DNA from: Yamagishiella unicocca
Taxonomy: Eukaryota > Chlorophyta > Chlorophyceae > Chlamydomonadales > Volvocaceae
Direction of reading: 5' to 3'
DNA length: 64,000 nt
Assembly (NCBI GenBank): GCA_003116995.1
Contig: BDSL01000083.1
Coordinates: 188,501-252,500, forward strand
The position numbers and the translations under genes were made by a program. Shown here one piece after another: positions 23,934 to 34,119 of this stretch; position 1 is the first letter of the stretch, and each line of letters opens with the position of its first letter. The notes under the pieces were generated by a model, which made no database searches, was not told the origin of the DNA, and saw only the letters and a program-made list of their open reading frames with translations.

Positions 23934-24380
23934 GGTCTGCACAGCTCCGGCCAAGGAACGCTCCGGCCAAGGAACTACAATTGCTGCATCAATAATGGAC
24001 GTTACATAAATGACGGCGTCGAAAACGTATTTCCAACGGTATGCAGCCCTAGTAGGTACCGGTACTAAGGAAGCACCCCCAACAAGCCAACCCGCACATG
24101 ACTATCAAAGGAATAGCTATACTTTAGCGGTACTAATCTACCAAAGTCGTTGTCATCACTCGTCAGAAAAACGGGTTTACTCCAATCTCGAAAGTGTGTA
24201 TCCCAACGGTACTCAATCATCAAGCCCGTTTCGCTGTTCTTTGTGCTTGTTTAAGGTTGTTTATGAGCTCTGGTTCGCCAGCTTTGCTTAGCACTAAGCC
24301 AATTCGTCCGGCAATTCGTAAGGGACACGACCCAGGGGACAAGTGCACGCGGTAGCCTTCAGCGCTCCTCACATGAATAG
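23934..24380. other. Intergenic: ABC transporter upstream region and coatomer gene end
   Basis: About 450 bp, lower in GC than the coding regions, holding the transporter promoter. A direct duplication of TTCCTTGGCCGGAGC (minus strand) lies at about 23942-23972, just upstream of the ATG. No gene seen. Confidence 0.5.
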
Positions 24381-24385
24381 TTACA
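24381..24385 (-). terminator. Putative polyadenylation signal TGTAA, delta-COP
   Basis: TTACA on the plus strand, 364 nt past the delta-COP stop codon at 24749-24751. Confidence 0.45.
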
Positions 24386-24748
24386 GATATCATTGCACAT
24401 CTATGTTGCCGGCATCGAGGCCCTACCACGCTCACGCCACGGTGCTCCAATGCTTCGCCTCGCTCACCTCTCCCGGCTGGATGTACCCTTGCCGCCCCCT
24501 GCCGCCCCCTTGTACACAGCCCCGTCCCACGAAGGATCAACCATTACGCTTCTGCCTGCGCCAAGAAATGATCCTGTCATCGCCGCTCATCTACCTTCTC
24601 GTCCCATGCAATGCTTCCAAGTCTTTGCAAGCGCTCACGCGCTTCCGTATTACCTCCACCACTTCACCATCCCCCTGGCCACGATCCCGCAACTGCCTTC
24701 ACTGATGGACACCTCCTGGCGCCAATCTGGCCCCAATCGCCGCTTCGT

Positions 24749-27703
24749 CTATACCACACAGTATTCTGCCGTCTCCATCATCTTCTTGAGACCAAACTTG
24801 ACGGGGCCACCCTTTTGCGTGTGCTCAACGCTCATGATGTTGATGTCGCAGAACGTCTTGTTGGACGTGAAGTTGACCTCCACGGGGTAGAAGATCTCCG
24901 CGTCCGCCGCAGTCGTCACAAACTCGAGCGACCCGCTGCGGTTGGTGTTGTCGATCAGCTCGATGGTCCATATGAGCGCCGAGCGCCGCGAGTCGTACCG
25001 CCACTCGCCGTCAACCTATTACACGCAAGGGTCGCCGCGGCAATAACGTCAGGAACGGGGGAAGTCATCAGCTGCAGGTGGGTCCCAACTAGAGACGTCA
25101 ACAGATCGGAACAAAATAATGATGCAGTGCCTCCTGTATGACATAACGCATCACCTCCGGACAAAATTAGATGACGCTAAGATTGCAAGGCAGCCCCGCA
25201 TCCCGGATCCTGGCTTTGAAGGTAAGCCGTCATCGCCAAACACTTTGCTCCCATCTCCTGCCCCCATCCCAATGGCCCATGATACGTGTATTTATGGTGA
25301 TGGGGTTAACTTTGCATGCTACCTGGCGCAGTGCCCCGGCTTAGGATGTTCCAGTTAACATGCACTGAGGCATTCGTACCCAAGGCGACCCGGTTCTAAT
25401 CTCCATCACGGGGCCCCGTCGATACTTCCGCACGGCCAATCGCATCGTAGTCGGTGCACCTCACAGCCCTCCCGTCCCTTCTGCCAGCCAGCTGCATACT
25501 AGCAGATTGTTCGCTTTGCAACGCGTGGGCTCATTGAGGGCCGTCCGATCCCTTGAAAGCAAGAATGCCCATGCCTATGCCGCACGCTCCCATGCCCAGT
25601 CGCAGCGCAGCGCTTTCCGGCGGTTCGCACCTGGTTGACAGTGGGCGCAAGTCCGGTCGCTGGCACGGGGATTACGATCTGCACGTTTTGCAGGTCGAAG
25701 TCCGAGGTCGACTCGTACTCGATGTTCACGTACGACTCACCGCCCGACACGCTGGGCCAGCAGTTAATGGACAGAGGCACCAGGCTCTCCTGGGGGGTGG
25801 GCAAGCGGTTGGGATGGACGGGATAAATAGTTCACGAACGCACGTGTGGAAGCCGAGGCCCCTGATGCTGTAGCAGGTGTCGTACGTTAAACCCAAAAAG
25901 AAACTGCCTCACGAGGAATTCGCCACTCTTTTGAGGTCGCTGTGGGCTGCATTACGCGGACGGGGTCAAGCATGCCAATGATCGGCCGCACACCATACGC
26001 ACCTCCTTGCTCTGATAGCGCCACTTGAGGATACCCAACTCGCTCCCCGTCGGGAAGGGTCGCGAGGGGTCTTTGAGGCCCAGCACGTTGGCGGACCCGT
26101 ACATGTTCTTGTCGATGTTGGGGTGGGTTTTGAACTGGAAGCCCTTGTTGGCACCGCCCGAAACGGCAATCCGAATGAAAGCATCCTCGTCCGTGTTCAC
26201 GACAAGCGACATGGTGCCCTAAAAACACAGCCACGCGAAACAGGACGGGACAGGAACGGAGGATTGGTATGCAGTAGCGGGCGGCCAAGGTAAATGGCCG
26301 ACCTGTATTGCCGCCCCTATGTCAGTACGGAAGAGACCAAATGCTAAATTTCTAATAGATCTCGATGCCTGAACTGTCAAGCTGCGATGATTGACCCAGA
26401 TGTAACTTCATATGTGCCTCAGGCGATTATGTTGCGTGTAGAAAAGCTCATGAAGTACATGGCCATTTCAAAGGCCTACCGTAGAAAGCCCTCGCATTGT
26501 GTTGGGTTTCGCAAGCACATCCAAACGTCTGCGTTGGGACATCCCAACCTGTGCAGGATATGTTGCATCTGTGCCATTTCATGAGTGCATCATGCCGTAC
26601 CGAACGTAGTGTATCTACCAGCCCTTGCTCACAAAACCTTTCCCCCGATGTCGGCCTTACCTGCACCTCAAGGTTCTCCACGCCACCCTGCTTGTTTAGG
26701 GAAACCGAGAGTTTTTCCTCGATTGCCAGCGATACAGGTTCGGAGGCAATGTTTGCCGTAACAGCCGAAACGCCCCCCGAGGGCTTCGGCACATCGAGCT
26801 CCACGACCTCGCCCTCCTTTGCGAGGGTCTCCAAAAAGTCGTTGGCCTTCTTGGCCTTGCCCAGCTGCATACCCTTCGAGGGCCCCCGTGCAGCAGCAGC
26901 CAAGGGCTTGCTGGTGGTGGCCACGGGCGTCGGCTCCGGCCGATAGGCCGGCGTGGTGGGGTCCAGATCCTGCATCAGCGAGCTGGCCGCCTTGCTGCCG
27001 AAGCCAGAGAGGGCAGTTGACAGTCCGATCTTCTTCTGCTCCATCTTAGACTTCTCGATGTCCGCTGCCTTCTTCTTCATAATATCTTTCGTGTCATTGA
27101 TCTTACTCTGGATGATCAGCTTGTGTAGCTTCTCCTCGTGGCTCTCCATCTCGCAATTCTGCTTAACCTGCTGCACTGTGATGTTCTCCTTGTGCCCCAG
27201 CGAAATGACCTCGTCAAACGCAAAGATAAGCTCAAATGCTTTCCCTGCCACTGCATCCTCCTCCAAGCTCTGGCTAAACTCCGGCACCAGCTTGCCCAGC
27301 AAGCGGAGTGTCTCCAGGTCCTCCAAGATGTTGCTCTGCTTGTTTGTAATAAGCAGCAGGTACAGACCCTGCATGCAAGGAAAACAAGCGTCCAAATCCA
27401 TCCCAAAACCACCTGTGTGCCCGTATAGGCCGACCCACCTCCATGGGTTGGTAAATGTAGCGCACATTCTCCGTCTCCACGAACGTGTGCTGCTTTCCCG
27501 TTCCGACAAGTTTCGGGAAAGCAGCCAGAAGGCCTTCAATTCTGATCCGGCTCATCTCCATGTACTGGCGTGAGACAAGGGCTGCGCGACAGCGAGTAGG
27601 GGCACCAGTTGTCGGGGCTGCGCGCGCAACTGCTGCCTGGAGACGAGCAGAAGGACTCACGCTTTCCCGTCTTGGAGACAATCGACGCAGCCAGTACAAC
27701 CAT
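24749..27703 (-). CDS. COPD: Coatomer subunit delta (delta-COP)
   Basis: Subunit of the COPI coat for Golgi-to-ER and intra-Golgi vesicles; cytosolic, recruited to Golgi membranes. Six exons: 27661-27703, 27439-27581, 26661-27368, 26003-26218, 25631-25789, 24749-25015; 511 aa, the usual family length. The N terminus [14 protein letters not shown], then [27 protein letters not shown] and [20 protein letters not shown], is the conserved longin-like domain (about 1-140). A charged linker with Met-rich helices follows. The C-terminal half (about 265-511; [63 protein letters not shown]) is the mu-homology domain. The start follows from the perfect family N terminus. Introns are short, less GC-rich and free of the retroelement tails. 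Confidence 0.97.
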
Positions 27704-28694
27704 TTTGCGCCGCTCTCCGCTAAAAACGGGCCCAGGCGCCTGAAAGGAGTTGACGATCCAGCGCCAAGTTCACGGTAAATAAACAGCTGGCGACCTATGG
27801 TAAGCGATTCCAAGCAGATGCACAATTTCTCCTTAAGGAGTTATCATTCGAAAGTGTGCCCAGGCCAGAATAGAGAACTGGGACAGTACGGCGGACCGAG
27901 CCGAGTAATGCTGCACGTTTACACTTTGTTTTCTATAGCTGGCGAAGATCCAAGCTGCCACCGTTTACTATTACATGCATTGAACAAATGCGCCCACCCA
28001 TTTGCTAGCCTCGCCACCCCCGAGCGCTCCCTTGCCAAATAAGTCTTTGCACGACCTGTTGCTGTTGTGATCCTGGCATGTATTTCTCCGGCTTTGGTCA
28101 GGATGCCAACTGTCGGAGTGCCGACCCGCCGGGTCGTGGCCATGGGGCCGGGACGTGCCATGGTCAGTCCGGTAGCCTGACCAGCGCTGCGGCGATGGCA
28201 TCCTGTACTACTACTTCCGACCAGAGGCACAGCTTGCCGTTTAAAGGACAAACTTACACACCTGTCGGCCTGCCAGTCTCTGACGCTGGTGAGACGCAAA
28301 TAGCAACGTACATGCTGCCGGTCAGGCGTACACAACGGTAGCGCAGTTGCGAGGCGATCTTGGGTGCAGATTATGCGCCCCTGGCCCCTATATGGCGGCA
28401 CCCCGTGTAACGGCGGTTAACAGCATTGACCCGTCCCCAATGCATGTGGCACTTGCCATGCGTTCCTGCTCGTCCGCTGCTCTCCGCTGGTGTGCTTGCG
28501 TATCATTTGGGTTGCTAACGGCTGTTGCACGAGTGTGCAGCGGCTGTTGCACGAGTGTGCAGCGGCTGTTGCACGAGTGTGTAGCGTAGCCGCATTGGCG
28601 AGCAGCCACCAAGTCATTCGGCACCTGCCGGATGCTGCGTGGGCTGTGGGTTGGGGGCAAGGAGAATCGTATGGGACAGATCGACTCGGAGCAT
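27704..28694. other. Intergenic: delta-COP upstream region
   Basis: About 1 kb between the delta-COP start and the 3' end of the zinc-finger gene. Open frames here are short and lack splice logic. It contains the 22-bp triplicate listed separately; otherwise nothing recognised. Confidence 0.5.
28519..28584. repeat. 22-bp tandem repeat, three copies
   Basis: Three head-to-tail copies of a 22-bp unit beginning cggctgttgcacgagtgtg, the third with a cag to tag change. It lies about 110-175 bp beyond the presumed poly(A) signal of the zinc-finger gene and about 820 bp upstream of the delta-COP start codon. Confidence 0.9.
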
Positions 28695-28699
28695 TTACA
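28695..28699 (-). terminator. Putative polyadenylation signal TGTAA, zinc-finger gene
   Basis: TTACA on the plus strand, 170 nt past the stop codon at 28869-28871. Confidence 0.4.
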
Positions 28700-28868
28700 A
28701 GCCCCTGCGTTTCTCGTCCCGTCCCGCCACTGCCTAACTCGGCAGCAACGGGGGACGGCCTACTGGAAGGTGGGCACACCGACCAGCACACCTAGGGTGT
28801 GGGACGGAGGGCCCCCGAGAGACCGCTGGCGCCACAGCCCCACCGCAATAACCAGGAGCGCCAGATGC

Positions 28869-31744
28869 CTACCGAGCTGTCCCGGGCTTCGCCTTCTTCT
28901 TGGCTCCAGGGCCGGGCTTATCCAGCCGGGCGGCCGTGGCCTTCGCATCCGCATCGGGCTTCTTGGCTGCTGGCTGCTTGCCGCCGCCGGCTGTCGCCGC
29001 TGCAGCTGCAGGCGCAGCTGCAGGCACAGCAGTAGGCACACCAGCAGGCACAGCAGCAGGCGCAGCCTTCCCCTTCCTCGCCTTGCCCTCCGGCGCCCCA
29101 CCCTTCTCCAGCTTCGCCTTGGCCCCACCATCCGTAGCTGCCGCAGGCTCCTTCTCTACCGATTTTCCCTTCTTCTTCTGCTTCTTGCCCTTCGCGGCCT
29201 TGGCCACCACCGGCTTCGTCCCGGCCGGCACCTCCCCTGCCGCGATGGCAACCTTGAGCGCCTCCCGCTCCCTCTTGCCCATCTTGCGGCCTAGACGCTT
29301 CCGCTTCTTTTTGTTATCGCTATCCTGCCCTGAAGCCACGGAAGCCTTGGTCGACGGGGGCACCTTGCCGCCTCTTCTCCCTCCGTCACCGTCACCATCA
29401 CCACCGCTCTCAACTCCATCTTCATCGCCGTCGCTGCCGCTGCCGCCCTCCTCAATATCGCCGTCGCTGCCGCTGTCACCCGAGCCCGAGCCCAGGGCGA
29501 GAGCCACACCGTCCTCGTCGTCGCTCTCCGCGGAGGCAGCAGCGGCGGGCTTTGCCTTCCCGGCTGGCTTGCCGGCTGGCTTCCCGGCTGTTGTGGCAGC
29601 TGTCGTGCCGGCAGCTGTGGTTGCTGCCGCTGCTGCTTTCCCCGAGACAGCCCTGGCTCCCGGACCAGAGCCCTTCGCTGCTTTCCCTGGCGCCGCCGAC
29701 GGGCCTGAAGATGAGAATGCAGGACGCCGGCGGCTCAGTGGGCAATTCGGTGCGCCGACCGCTGCAAGCACAACAGACCCCCCCGCTCCCTGATAGAACA
29801 GACTCCCCCGCCCCACCTGCTGTCGCCTCCATCGCCAGCCTCGCAATGCGCTCCAGCCGCTCTCCATGCGTCTCCTCCTCCTCCACCTCCTGCGGGGCCG
29901 GAGAATGGGGTCGCGGTGTGTTGCCTGGGTGCCCCTAAGCCTGGGTCTGGGTGCACCTAAGCCTGGGTCTGGGTGCCCCTAAGCCTGGGTCTGGGTGCCC
30001 CTAAGCCTGGGTCTGGGTGCACCTAAGCCTGGGTAGGGCGGCGGGCACTGCGGCAGGACGAGCTGCGTGTGGACAGCGGCTTGCCATGTGATGCAGGGTA
30101 CTGGGCACTGGGGTCCTGCAGCGGCACGTGGCAGCAGCGAGCAGGCAGGTGCTTCCGACATGGGGCCCCGAGGGAAAAGAGACTGCCTTGCGGGCTTGCG
30201 GCTTCGTGGCCTCGGGACCCAGGCCTCACCTTCTCCTTATTCGTCTCCGATGCGAGCTGGATGGGGTCGTCTGCGTCGCCCGGCCAATGCTTCAGCTTCC
30301 CGCGGTGCTTCTGCGGCAGCCAGGGCGAGGGGGACGGGACGGCGGGAGTGGAGGGAGATGCCGAGCCTTAGCTACGCAGCAGGCGGGCTTGTCATGCGTG
30401 GGACGTTCCGCTCCTCCGGCACTTGGCTGTCTGCACCGCACCTCCTTCACCTACCCCTCCTATCTCAAGAGGGCGGGCGCAACCGGTGTGTGCACTGACG
30501 ACGCAATGATGACGCACTGACGACGCACTGACGACGCACTGACGACGCACTGACGACGCACTGACGACGCACTGACGACGGTGGTATCAGGAGCCCAACC
30601 CAACGAGACGGCCATCCACCGCACAGCTCCTTTCCCCTTCCTTGCAAGCCCACTCAGTGCAAAGTGGCGCTGTAGGCCCCCCCTTGGTGCCCTCTTAGCC
30701 CGGTGTCGCCACGCAGCCGTGACCAGGCCGGGCCAGCAGGCCGGGCTGGGCACACGGCCGCGCAGCCGCTCGCCCCTCCTCCGCCGCCCGCGCTACCTTG
30801 GAGGCCACGTGAGTCATGTACACCCCCCGGTTCAGCAGCAGCACGTCGCACATGATGCAGCGCAACGGAATGCCCTGCGCGCGGTGGCAGGGAGTGCGGG
30901 TGTGCGGGCGGTGGCAGGAATTAAATTAGTTGTGCGTGCGGGCTGGCAGCGTCGAGGATGAGGCTACGAGGTTGCAGCTTCGAGGTGTGGCTACGAGGGC
31001 TGGTTCAAAGCGCTTCGCCGGCGGTTGGACATCATTCGGTGTCATCACAAAAGTGTGCTGCACCCTGTCAGCTGATAACGAACCAACCCCTAGCTGCCGC
31101 GCAAGCAAGCGTACACCACCGCAGCAGCTCACCCTGAAGCTGTAGACCTCGGGGTCCTCGCTGGTCCAAGCCCTGCGGAGGGGGGCCGAAGGGGCGGAGG
31201 GGAGAACGGCCTCGAATGCAAAGCACAAGGGCCCGTCCGTACATGCCGCTGCTGCACAATGCCGCAAGCGACTCGACAGCATTTTGAGCCCGGATCCCAT
31301 GGTTTGGGCCCCGCTCACTTGACTACGTGATCTGCGGTGATGCCATCCCCTGACACGTCCTCGTCCTGCTCGCCCTCCGCCTCGTCCTCGTCCGGGTCGC
31401 TGATGTCATCGAAGCTGCGGGCAAGCCGCTTGCGCGGCCTGCCATCATCCTCATCATCGCTGCCGTATAAACTTGCACCACGTGGGATTGGGGCGCCATC
31501 TGACGCGGCTTCACTTCCGGCCTCCTCGCTATCGCTGCTCTCATCCTCTCCTTCGTCAGCGTCGTCGTCTGTGCTCTCCTTCTCAGGCTCTGCATGTCGA
31601 TTGCGAGGATAGTAGTCCCGATATGTCCATAAGCCAATAAGAACGGCTCAGCTCACCGCTAGAACTAGCGTCACTATCGTCGTCGCTTGAGCTGGCGCCG
31701 CCGCCCTTGCCGTGCAAGTGCAACCAGTCGCGACGTTTCAGCAT
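28869..31744 (-). CDS. U1/jaz-type C2H2 zinc-finger protein with acidic and Lys-rich tails
   Basis: Seven exons: 31657-31744, 31319-31589, 31133-31172, 30797-30874, 30230-30310, 29817-29889, 28869-29704; 488 aa, phases consistent. The N terminus (MLKRRDWLHLHGKGGG) leads into a Ser/Asp/Glu-rich acidic region with RPRKRLARSFDDISDPDEDE. A single zinc finger spans the exon 4-5 junction: Cys139-x2-Cys142-x12-His155-x5-His161 in GIPLRCIMCDVLLLNRG and THVASKKH. This spacing matches the zf-C2H2_jaz/U1-like class that binds double-stranded RNA or pre-ribosomal particles. The long last exon mixes Ala/Gly runs, an acidic stretch and a basic motif (KKKRKRLGRKMGKREREALK), suggesting nuclear or nucleolar location. 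I cannot name an orthologue; RNA or ribosome-biogenesis work is inference. Confidence 0.85.
29932..30034. repeat. 22-bp minisatellite in zinc-finger gene intron
   Basis: Four full copies and one partial copy of a 22-bp unit (cccctaagcctgggtctggg plus two bases), within the intron between exons 5 and 6, about 45-145 nt upstream of exon 6 on the transcript strand. Confidence 0.92.
30494..30580. repeat. 11-bp minisatellite in zinc-finger gene intron
   Basis: About eight copies of an 11-bp unit (actgacgacgc) in the middle of the intron between exons 4 and 5. Unit length is not a multiple of three and no splice site is involved. Confidence 0.92.
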
Positions 31745-34119
31745 TCTTCAAATCGACCTTCTCACTGTCAGCACGTAAAGGCTAGGAAGCCTTGGTCTTG
31801 AGTCGTAATGCTGTAGACAAGTTGCTTTCGAAAGCTGTGTGCTGTGTGATTAAGTAGTTTCCGCAGCGCGCCTAAACCAAAACGTACAGCTATAGCCAAG
31901 ACGATTGCTTCTAGCCGCGGATGAGCAATATGTATGCGTTAGGAGTACAGCCAGCCACTGTCGTACAGAGCTTAACGACCCTAACCTTACGAAGACATTT
32001 CCACCTTCCCATCTTTCCTTTTCTTTAAGGGCGGACAGGCATACTGATGCGCGTACAAAATATACGTCCTATTCAGCCTTTCCAGTGGCTTACCTCTGTA
32101 GGGGCGGTTTCCTAGGGTTTCCTCGGCCAAAGAAAGCACACAAGGCTGGACATGCGCCCGGTTTCTCCGTTCTGCGACCCACCTTATGGTCAGCCTGCTC
32201 TGAGGCACGCAGCCATGCCGGTTACCACTGAACCCCCAGAGTGTGCGCTTTGACGGGCACCTTTCCGCCATGCAGCTGCATTGTGGGGCGCGTTGGTGGC
32301 CCTCACCATGATCTCTGCCTTCGCCAGCCGCACATGTCGTCCATGTTCCGGTCTTTGTGTATGGCGCGGTCGGGGGTGAGGTCGACCTCGACCGACGGGC
32401 AGGAGTCCTTGTAGGCAGGCTGCGCACGAAGCCTGCCCATGGTACTCCGCCACCAGCGCAAGTGCGCAGTGCAGAACGTGAGTCCGCAGACACGTCCGCT
32501 CGCGCGCGCAGTGTCCAACCGCCCGGCGGCCTCACAAAAACGACCATTATGCGACAGGGTCCGCTGACCTTGCGGCGTGGTGGCAGCAGCCCAGGCGGAG
32601 CCTCGCGCATAACACTGTGCCGTCAAGGGTAACGCCCCAGCGACAGTCGTGGCGGCGCCTGAAGCCGCTGGTGGCTCAGTAGTGGTGCTGACAGGAGTTG
32701 CCGATCGGCGGCGGCATTACCAGCGTCGTGGTCGCCGTGACGATGGCGCCGTCCGCGACAGCTTGGTGGTTGCTGCTGTTCACGACAGTGGTGGTTGCTA
32801 TAGCGCAGGCAGGTGATGGAATCGGAGGGTACGGCGTCAACGGCGCGTTGGCGGGCAGCGGCCGCTGCGGGAGACGCTGGGTCTGCTGCTGCGGTTGCTG
32901 CTGCCGCTGCTGCCGCTGCCGGCGAGCATGTCGAAACCCAAAACGTGGCGGCGGCGGTGATGGCGGCTGGATGACAATGAATGGCGGCGGCGGTACACGA
33001 CGGGCGTGCAGGGTTTGGCCGAGCAGGTACTGGCAGCTGGAGGTGCTGCTGGTGCGCCAGGTGAAGGAGCGTGACAAAGAGACAGGCCGAGGCTGCCTCT
33101 TTGGACAACAAGTTACTTGGTGTTTGGAGGCAATTCGCATATTGCCGCAAGCGGCGGGAGGGGGCTTGTGCCGTTCCCTGCAGTGAAGACGACAACCCAA
33201 CAACCACAACAAAATCTCGCGCAAAGAGACGCTGCACCGCCGCCGCTGGGCCCGAACCCCCTCCTCCTCCTCCTCCTCCTCCTCCTCACACACGGGCCCT
33301 TAACCACCACCAGAATCACATCCCGTGCTGCGCCCACGGGTCGCGCTCCCTGGGAAAGGCCTCCCTGGGAGAGGCTCCCTTCCTCGGCGGCCAGCATGCT
33401 TATGCGGTCCGAGGAGGCGAGGCAGCCGCCCCCGCCTCGACCGTTGGAAACACGACGGGGACACCCACACGCGCGAGTGCTCGCCTCTCCCCACTCAAAC
33501 CCACCGGTCGGCCACGCTTCGAACACAGCGGTTCGGGTATCAATTTTCACTAAACAGATGATCAGCCTGTCACAGTACGTCAACACACTGTCACGCGCAC
33601 ATAAACCACAACCATCACCACAGCGACACACACGTTCCCGCGCACTTGGGTCACGCCAGAGGCGCCATGTCGGTCAGCAGGTAGTGTCGGAATGACGTCA
33701 GGGTATCACGTGATTGGATTCTGCGTCTTGAATGCGTGTTCATGGATGCAGCCATTGCGCCATGCGCTTCCCCCCCACCTCCCGCAAGACCTCACACCAC
33801 CACGAGACAGTGGGCTCCAGCTCGCACTGCCCCCTTTCCTTCCCTCTGACATCGACCAGTTCTAGTTCTCCCCACCCGCTCACCCCCCCGAGGGGCCCAC
33901 CGCCCACCACAGCCTTCATGTACCCACACCACCCCGGAATCCTAACCGTGCCGCTCGTAGTGCGGCCGGGGTCCGGGTCAACCGCTCTCCTCCTCCTCGT
34001 CCCCCAGCCCAGCCGACGCTCCGGAACCGGCCTTGCGCTGGCTCCTCAACCGCTCTCCGCCTCCTCGTCTCCCAGCCGCAGCCCAGCCGAGGCTCCGGAA
34101 CCGGCCTTGCGCTGTCCCC
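31745..34119. other. 2.4-kb region with no firmly supported gene
   Basis: Lies between the zinc-finger gene start and the TRA1 stop codon. It should contain the zinc-finger promoter and the TRA1 3' UTR, though I found no TGTAA close to the TRA1 stop. Two weak coding candidates exist: the two-exon minus-strand peptide listed separately, and a plus-strand frame from 32743 to 33186 starting MAPSATAWWLLLFTTVVVAI, which looks like a signal peptide but continues as Gly/Cys-rich low complexity. Confidence 0.5.
32303..32610 (-). CDS. Possible 52-residue protein, hypothetical
   Basis: Two candidate exons, 32569-32610 and 32303-32419, join in phase from ATG to TGA. The second contains VEVDLTPDRAIHKDRNMDDM, whose composition and lack of low complexity look like a real protein rather than GC-driven noise. 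The donor (GTCAGC) is weak and no family is recognised. It may instead be a fragment or part of a larger model that reads on in another frame after NMDDM. Confidence 0.2.
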
